From Fragilaria radians (Eukaryota; Bacillariophyta; Fragilariophyceae; Fragilariales; Fragilariaceae), in contig CAAAJI010000460.1 of NCBI GenBank assembly GCA_900642245.1, forward strand, positions 27,980 to 41,610: 13,631 nt of DNA, given 5' to 3'. The position numbers and the translations under genes were made by a program. Each line of letters starts with the position of its first letter. The first letter of the stretch is position 1. The notes beneath the pieces are model-generated. The model was given only the letters and a program-made list of their open reading frames with translations, was not told the DNA's origin and made no database searches. Of the stretch, positions 7,780 through 13,631 are shown piece by piece.

Positions 7780-8525
7780 ACAGAAATTGCAAGATTGGTG
7801 GACATTGGTGTCCTGGAAAAGATTACTTCTCTGAATGGGAATCCCCAACATTTGCAATAGCATAGAAAAATGGAACTATAAGAGTGGTTTCTGATTTCAG
7901 AAATCTCATCTCCTTACTTCAACTTCATCCATTTTCAATACAAAAAATTGGGACATGAACCGTTCCATGGAAGGATTCACCTTTGCCACAGCATTGGACT
8001 TAAATGTGGGATGCTATCACATCAAATCAGATGCTGATGCCCAAAAGCTATATACAATTACTTTTCCCTGGGGAAAGTATCATAGAAACGCTTACCCATG
8101 GGGATCAAGATTGCCCCTAATGTTTTTCAAAATGTCATGTCCAAGCTAGCCCAAGATATGGAATATGTCAAGACCTGCCTTGATAATTAGTTGATATTTG
8201 CCAACAAGGGTTGCAATGACCACCTAACAAAGTTAGACATGGTTCTAGTACGACTTTCAACTGCTGGGATGAGAATCAATGCATCAAAATCAAAATTTCT
8301 TGCAGAAAATATTGAAAACCTGGGCTACAGGATCACCAGAAAAGGAATCCAGCCAGTCCAATGTAAGGTGAAAGCAATTCTTAATATTAATTCGCCTGAA
8401 GTACTATCAAGACATTTGGGTTTGCGGAAGTGGTAACTAGCCCCTTTGACAAATCTCACATCCAGCAAAGTCAAGTTTAAAGGACTCCAAACCCATCAAC
8501 AAGCTTTTGCCAAAACCAAAGAGGT
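7780..8525 (+). pseudogene. Ty3/Gypsy reverse transcriptase relic
   Basis: The part of pol that copies the element's RNA into DNA. Pieces in different frames follow the canonical order: an IARLVDIGVLEK lead-in (7786-7821), SEWESPTF and GTIRVVSDF in the next frame (from 7830), FTFATALDLN..YHIK from about 7979, PWGKY at about 8071, then RLPMGIKIAP in another frame, and LSTAGMRINASKSKF...LGYRITRKGIQP (8248-8355). It continues to LAPLTNLTSS, the start of the connection before RNase H. At least three frameshifts (about 7825, 7940, 8086) and several stops separate these pieces. The catalytic YLDD is CLDN at 8176-8187, followed at once by TAG (8188-8190), so the second catalytic Asp is lost. The RNase H and most of the integrase are missing. 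It is clearly non-functional. Confidence 0.85.
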
Positions 8526-8680
8526 GATAAGGTTGGAGATCAAGTGTTACTTGAAACAACCGGAATTCTCCAGAAATTATCAACGCTTTGTACGGGTCCA
8601 TTCCAGTAGCTAAAGTTTACTGCATTGAAACAGTTCAAATTCAAAAAGTAATTGTATCAGAGAGGGTTAATATTTGTTGA
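8526..8680 (+). pseudogene. Ty3/Gypsy integrase C-terminal (GPF/Y) relic
   Basis: The frame from 8526 reads DKVGDQVLLETTGILQKLST then a GPF triplet (8595-8603), which matches the GPY/F tail of Ty3/Gypsy integrases. After GPF one base is missing, and the match resumes in the next frame as VQIQKVIVSERVNI. The expected NIRR-type ending is NIC followed by TGA (8675-8680). It follows the RT relic with no intervening RNase H or integrase core, so the two were joined by an internal deletion at about 8521-8530. Recognition of the tail is mine, by pattern. Confidence 0.75.
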
Positions 8681-8690
8681 ATCTGTCCCA

Positions 8691-8824
8691 TTTCAGGCAA
8701 CTTCAGATTAAGTATTTTCCTTGGTCTTAAGTATTTTAGGTGCTATTCTAAGTTATCGCTCCTCCAAAATGATTAAGTATAACTCAAATTCACACCGACC
8801 CTAGTCCCTGGGGTCAACAGCCCT
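8691..8824. repeat. Junction between two retroelements, TTAAGTAT repeats
   Basis: The short gap between the Ty3 integrase tail and the LINE stop codon. TTAAGTAT occurs three times (8708, 8727, 8773), the first two as TTAAGTATTTT. On the minus strand this would be the LINE 3' untranslated region, and it could equally be the Ty3 3' end. No poly(A) or target-site duplication was recognised. Confidence 0.4.
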
Positions 8825-10258
8825 TTACATAACAAGGGATTGTGCTCGAAGCTCAGATTGAACTGTTAACCATAAATCAGGATTAAAGGTGTCAATTTCA
8901 GTCCTAAAGGTATCATGGTACATTGCAACCCAATAAGCGAGATTTTCACGAGTGTCTTGGAGATGGATGTTAATATCAATTTGTAACAATGGGTCTTGCT
9001 TACCCACTATAGTATAGCATTCTAATATGATTTTCAGATGAATTGTTTGCTGGTACTCCTGAATCTGGATATGATATTGTGAAGTTGGATCAATATCTTC
9101 ATTACTCTGAAACCATGCCCTGTTCCAGACCTTCCAGATACTCTGGATGATTAATTGAAGTATTCTTTTGTCCGATTTGCCTTCAATTTGGACTATAGAG
9201 ATATACTCTATCCATTCTTTGCTGAGAAATCCCCGAATACAGCGGTGCCAACCGATTTGATCCTGTATAATCCAGTTATGATCCGGTGGCTTGTTTATTT
9301 GTAGTATTCCTTCATACGTGTGGGTCAATACGTTGTCATACTGTTTTCCATTATGTTTCAATAATCCCCAAATGTCTTGTAAGAACAAGGATTTGCAGTC
9401 CATAAGGTGAGACGGACACTTGACTACATGTTGTATGGTCTCGATGCCAGTGTTGCAGAAGAAACATGAGCCATCAGTGAGATGTTTTTGTTGACATTGA
9501 ACCTGCTGGGTTGGTGCTATGTTATGGATCATCTTATGCACTCCTTTAGGCGATTGTTTATAATGCAATATTGCGCCATAAAAGACATCCCACAGAACGT
9601 TATCATGGTGTTCACCAAATCTCCTCTGGTAATATTGGGTTATGCAATTGGTATTAATTTCATTTAATAACAATGTTGTTAGTTTACCCATTAGAACTTT
9701 GCCATTGAGGCGTATGGTGCTCGTGTGCCTTAGTTCCTGAGGAGTGTTTTGATCTGTGTGAGCTTGTGCGGCTTTAAAGTCCATTAATATGTTGAGTTGA
9801 GCTTCAATAGATAACTCTTCCTGACTGTTGACTCCATCCTGATGTCCTTTGACATGTTCAAAGAACACGTGTCTGGGATAATTGACGTAGCATGTATAGA
9901 GTAGGTCATAGTCACTCCAAGATACTTGTGGACGTAGACTTTTCATGGAGGTCAATCGTGTGATGACGGATTTATTGTCACAGTAAGCTGTATACTTGGC
10001 ATCTGGGGCAAATTCCCTTGTTTCAACTAGGGCAGCTAATACTCCCGATAACTCTGCTCAAAAGCTAGTTATGTTTTGGCCTCTGACTTTTCCCCATTGG
10101 GAGATTAATTGATGACCACCAGGGGTGGCTATTGTGAATGCCCACATTGCGTTGCCGTTAATAACAGATGCATCAGATACAATTAAAAGATGATTGTGGT
10201 GTGATTGGGTATACGGGACTGAGGGATGGTAATTTGTCTTTGAAAATCCACTGTCCAC
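8825..10258 (-). pseudogene. LINE RNase H and C-terminal Cys/His domain
   Basis: A third frame relative to the upstream segments. The RNase H, which would remove RNA from the RNA-DNA hybrid, shows its acidic set in order: SDAS (Asp at about 10174-10172), AELSG (Glu at 10054-10052), CDNKS (Asp at 9979-9977) and KGHQD (about 9850-9836). TGA at 10058-10060 lies two codons before the Glu and is one CpG transition from CGA. From 10057 the frame is open to TAA at 8825-8827. A Cys-x2-Cys-x8-His-x3-Cys motif (about 9466-9416) is the usual C-terminal knuckle of such elements. The final 230 residues are Trp/Ile-rich with no motif that I recognise. All four RNase H catalytic residues are kept, in contrast to the RT. 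Confidence 0.8.
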
Positions 10259-10287
10259 ACTCCCAGCTGTGTTTTAAGGCGGCATCA

Positions 10288-10812
10288 AGTCGGATAGGTG
10301 AAGGACTGTATTACTCGTTTCCAGGCTGTCCATGATGATGGGGATGGTAGTTGCTGTACACTTCTTGCTCGATTCCCAACTGAAAGTTTGTGTGCTTTTG
10401 CTTGGACCCATGCTTGAATTATGACGTGAGAACCTTGTTCATCAGATATATTGGCCAGTGATATCACGTCGAGGTATAGTCTGCAGTAGTTAACATATCT
10501 TTTCTCCGCGCCTGTGAGGTTAAGCTTGTAAGCTTGTTCCATAATATAAACATCTCCTTCCCGTGCTAGTTTCTTGCCTTTGATTGTGCTTTCTAGGTGA
10601 ATGTTGTGTGAGTGCACAAATTCCGAGATGCGTTGGAGCCAGTTGATTTAATCATGCTTTATTTTGATATGATTGTTTTTGAATGGAGAAAAACCAATGT
10701 GCCAGCACCAGTTTGCAATCGTTGCGCGAATGAGTAATCCCAATTGGTTTTCCTCATTAAGAGCATGAAGTAGTTGTTCTAGTTGGCTTATTCCGGTTTC
10801 CAGTTCAAGGTC
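10288..10812 (-). pseudogene. LINE region between RT and RNase H
   Basis: Same frame as the RT. 10651-10812 stays open (DLELETGISQLEQLLHAL) up to TAA at 10648-10650, and reading then continues from INWLQRISEF to about 10296. The sequence next fits another frame (IRLDAALKHSW, WIFKD), so one base has been lost or gained there. The segment is typical of the variable connection following the RT thumb. No catalytic motif is expected or seen. Confidence 0.65.
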
Positions 10813-11721
10813 CTACCATCCCAATCCTCCGAGTTTTACTGGGCCGTATACTACATCCCGGGATGTTGTTGAGGCATATCCAAACTTCTTTAAGAATAGT
10901 GTAATTGACTTTGACGCAACAGTGCAAATGTGGTCTTTCTTGGAACATGTAAACAACATAATGTATTGCATGGTTGGAATGTATATGTTCTTGTAAAGTA
11001 TCTCAACTTCTGAGCTCGTCAATGAATGACTGTTAAGAATTCTTTGGAACTTATGCTCCTTTTCAACCCAGTGTTGTAGTTGATGTTTTGGTCCGAAGGT
11101 GGGCAACATCATATATCCAAGGGATTTATGAGCTCCATACATTTGAATTGAGTCAACATGATGATCAACTTTTCCTTGGACATTCTGTGCTATCACTGGT
11201 TGACCAGTTGGAGCGAAGTTCCATCGAAGTTTGTAAAAATTGCATTTTTCCTGGGCTAGGGTTCCTCCACTGCTTCTAAGGATGCTTTCCCATTGTTGAT
11301 AGTCTTGCATCATTGCGTCGTCTAACCTTGTCTCTGTTGTACTTGTGTGGTGAGTGTTGACGTTGTCGAAAAATGCAGTTGTCTTAACTACAACTTCTTG
11401 TTCATTATTGGCATAATAGTGGGCACCATTTGCTTGTTGGTCAATCAATTTCAACAAAATATTGGATATAATGGTCCATATGGTTGGGCTATTTCCACTT
11501 CCCTGTCCTGTTCCAAACACTGGACTTACGTTTTGGTTCTTAAATTGAACGGGTTGAGCTCCTTCTATCTGGATCTCATATACCATGCAATGTAATAGTT
11601 TGAAGTGTAACTTTACAATGGAGTCTGGTAGTCCATGAGCTCGGTTTGCCATTGCAGCTATGTTTGGAAGGATTCTGTTGTAGCAGGCCCTGGCGTTGTA
11701 ATTGATCTGTCCATAGTCTCT
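10813..11721 (-). pseudogene. LINE reverse transcriptase catalytic core, catalytic Asp lost
   Basis: Continues in the same frame after the TGA at 11722. Motif A reads NYNARACYNRI (about 11703-11674), where active relatives have Asp at both the Asn of YNA and the Asn of YN. Motif B is FGTGQGSGNSP. The catalytic F-x-DD box is AFFDNVN, with the second Asp as Asn (11362-11364). All three Asn codons are AAC preceded by C, so each is one CpG change from GAC. The thumb follows (SLGYMMLP, then VYGPVKLGGLGW) to TAG at 10813-10815. Without these residues the enzyme cannot copy RNA, even ignoring the stops. Confidence 0.85.
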
Positions 11722-13629
11722 TCAAGTGATTCTAGAATTGTCAAGTTGTACGGTTTCCATTTGAACGGGGTCCGAGGATGACATTGCTTTTCTACTGCCA
11801 TACTGATTGCATATTATTGCATTGGCTTCCTCATGTTTTGACAGTGCTTCCTTCCACTTAATGCTGAGCATGGCATTAAGGTCACATTCATAGATGTAAA
11901 TGTTGCGAAACTTATCAATGTTCAGAATTCCTGGTCGTTTGGGAATGGCAATGTTGGTTGCTTTTTGCCAACACTGGAGGGATTCACCTAACGCAGTAGC
12001 CGAATTTACAATATCTAGTTGTGTTTGAAACATAATGTTTTGCATGTTCAAAATGATCAAGTTCACCTCCATGGTATCGTCTTCACCTTCCATGACTGGT
12101 TTCAGAAGGGATTTGTAGTGTCCCAGATGCACTCCAGAGGGGGAGGTTTGAGTCCTCTCTCTCCATTTCCGAAACTTTGTTTCCCATTCTTTGATGCTGA
12201 TATCACTTGATATTATGTCTGGTGTCATGGTTTGCATGATGGATACCAAACAATGCTCTTGTGATTTGGGCGACTGCGGATCAATTATGATATTGGCAGC
12301 ATCGTCAACATTGCGTGTTGTGTCTTGATTAAAGAACCCTCCTTGCGCTTGTGAGAAGTGTCTTTGATTATGCACTTGGATGGCATGAGCAATTTTGTCT
12401 GGATCTTGCAGGATTTTGATGTGGCCAATGACTTGAGTTTGAACTGTTAAAGGTATTTTGTCCAAGCACTTGCCGGTGATGTAGCTTAGCTTGTTATACA
12501 TGCGTTTCAGTTTGTTGATTGTTAATTGTGATCGACGTTGTTTTGCCCACCTTTTGGCTGTATTGGTACCATTCTGAATCATGTTGTTAAGTTTATCAAT
12601 TTCTTCACAATGTCTTATGACATGCTGTTGTTTGACTGCCTGTTGTAGTGAAGTAATGAGCTGTTTCCGCCTTTTTGTGTGCTTGAGTTGGGAAAATGAT
12701 CTTGCTTTTGACTTGAGTATGAGTTTCCTCACTTTGTACAGTGACTCTCTAAGTTTGTTGATTGTGGGGGAGGAGTAAATTGTTGAACAGGGTTGAATTG
12801 ATCTTTCAGCTTGCAAACTGATAAGAGTTAACTCTTCATTGACTTGATTCATGCGTTTTGTCAGGAGTGCTATCTGACTGTTTGATTTGTTGGGGGTTGC
12901 TAGAGCTGTGAGAATTGTTTCCATTTTGTCTTGAATCTTGTGATGTTTATATAGCTTGTATCTTTGAGTCACGTAGATCTTGACGTTTTCTGGATCGTTT
13001 GAATGTATCTTCTTCTTGCGTAGGTTAAGCTTCTCAAGGCTTGTATGGCTGAGGGTTTTGACGTTCAATTGTAGATGTATGGGTCTGTGATCTGTGGAGT
13101 ATGCTGTGGGGAAGGGTAGATAGTTGACAACTTGGATGCACTGAAGCAACTTGTGAGATACATACATGTAGTCAATACACTCAGTTCCTTGGATGTAGGT
13201 GTTTGGAGCGGTTTGTGAGCCCCAGGCGTCTTGTAATCCAAGTTCTGTTGACAACACGTAGTGGAGCCCCTTTAATTTGTCACTGTTGTTAAAGTCACCA
13301 CCAACAATAATCAATATGTTCTCTTTTTGGAGCTTCTGTATGGTTTCTTTGATGTCCATGTAAAGTGCCTTCCTCGGATCTTCTGTCCTTCCATGTTTCC
13401 ATAGCCATTCATTTTGCTGAGATTGGACTGATGTTATGCCTTTTGTCACAGAATTGGTAACTTGATAATTGGAAATTGTAGCTATCTGCTCTCCTCCTTT
13501 AAACTGATAGACGGTGCCAGACCATCTGCCTGCTTGGTCTTGAATTCTCCTGATAACTCTAGATTGCATACATTGGGTTGAGAGGCAGAATGTACCTCCT
13601 GGATTGTATGGTCTTTGGTAGACCCATTC
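11722..13629 (-). pseudogene. LINE endonuclease, linker and RT N-terminal part
   Basis: 635 codons open from the window edge to TGA at 11722-11724. An APE-type endonuclease nicks target DNA for priming. Visible are the RPYNPGGTFCLST lead-in at the edge, GRWSG, GGDFN (about 13302-13288), a CIDYMYVS stretch and TDHRP (about 13095-13081), all matching the endonuclease core. About 300 residues of very basic, helix-rich linker follow (LKHTKRRKQL, AKRWAKQRRSQ). The reverse transcriptase begins at SPSGVHLGHYK (12144), with AIPKRPG and KFRNIYIYECDLN, then NQYGSRK. The TGA falls just before motif A and would be CGA (Arg) in an intact copy by a single CpG transition. No other stop occurs in these codons, so this part is much better preserved than the rest. 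Confidence 0.85.
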
Positions 13630-13631
13630 TG

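Larger units (their letters stand above)
7780..8690 (+). mobile_element. Degenerate, internally deleted Ty3/Gypsy element
   Basis: Contains the RT relic and the integrase tail in the same orientation. No LTR pair, primer-binding site or polypurine tract could be identified on either side. If an LTR remains, it is too decayed to see. The element's 3' side abuts the 3' side of the oppositely oriented LINE. Confidence 0.75.
8825..13631 (-). mobile_element. Degenerate non-LTR retrotransposon (LINE), 5' end outside window
   Basis: One long minus-strand coding region in the order APE-type endonuclease, basic linker, reverse transcriptase, RNase H, Cys/His motif. It is open to the right edge, so the 5' end lies beyond. 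The order with RNase H resembles the I-like group of LINEs, and the RT motifs (GTGQGSG, LGHYK) match elements I know from diatoms. I cannot name the clade. It carries in-frame stops at 11722-11724, 10813-10815, 10648-10650 and 10058-10060 and frame changes near 10296 and between about 10245 and 10180. It is therefore inactive, although nearly every domain is still readable, which suggests a moderately old insertion. Confidence 0.9.

Noticed and set aside
9416..9470. Cys/His motif as an independent zinc-finger gene
   Set aside because: It lies in frame at the usual place in the C-terminal part of the LINE protein, so it belongs to that element.
12019..12210. Plus-strand ORFs at 12019-12210, 12581-12778, 11347-11595, 11088-11279 and 9482-9667
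   Set aside because: All are antisense shadows of the LINE coding region.
1..13631. CRISPR array, tRNA/rRNA genes, bacterial operons or phage genes
   Set aside because: No regularly spaced repeats of the right size, no tRNA box B or rRNA signature, and no prokaryotic gene packing was seen.

Overview
The window looks like nuclear DNA of a diatom (a stramenopile). There are no bacterial operons or ribosome binding sites. One gene carries a GT-AG intron. A DUF6824-type protein, a family I know chiefly from diatom genomes, is encoded on the minus strand. Both retrotransposon relics match families I recognise from diatom genomes. Most of the sequence is AT-rich and non-coding.

Layout, left to right. 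1-340 holds nothing beyond a short palindrome. 350-1308 (+) is an unrecognised gene with at least one phase-0 intron and a Ser/Asp/Glu-rich tail. 1310-2500 is a patchwork: a weak ORF, a TCGTA repeat, an acidic minus-strand ORF remnant containing an Asp run, five perfect CCCCTAA telomere-like units, and a small membrane-protein-like ORF broken by a TAG. 2500-4430 shows no supportable gene. 4440-5084 (-) is an intact 214-residue DUF6824 protein and the best gene here. 5085-5500 is its upstream region. 5512-5613 is a tandem duplication, followed by a doubtful small ORF. 5870-7780 is mostly empty. 7780-8680 (+) is a wrecked Ty3/Gypsy pol whose reverse transcriptase is joined by an internal deletion to the C-terminal GPF part of its integrase. 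8825-13631 (-) is a large non-LTR (LINE) retrotransposon running off the right edge, with endonuclease, reverse transcriptase, RNase H and a terminal Cys/His motif, broken by four in-frame stops and at least two frame changes.

The genes do not form a pathway. The most informative signal is how the retroelements decayed. In the LINE, three Asp-to-Asn changes at reverse transcriptase catalytic or motif positions and two TGA stops all fit CpG-to-TpG/CpA transitions. The Ty3 integrase tail has two adjacent changes that fit the same pattern. This suggests that the elements were silenced by cytosine methylation and then lost their CpGs. I found no convincing new multi-gene system; the unusual points are listed as findings with their limits.
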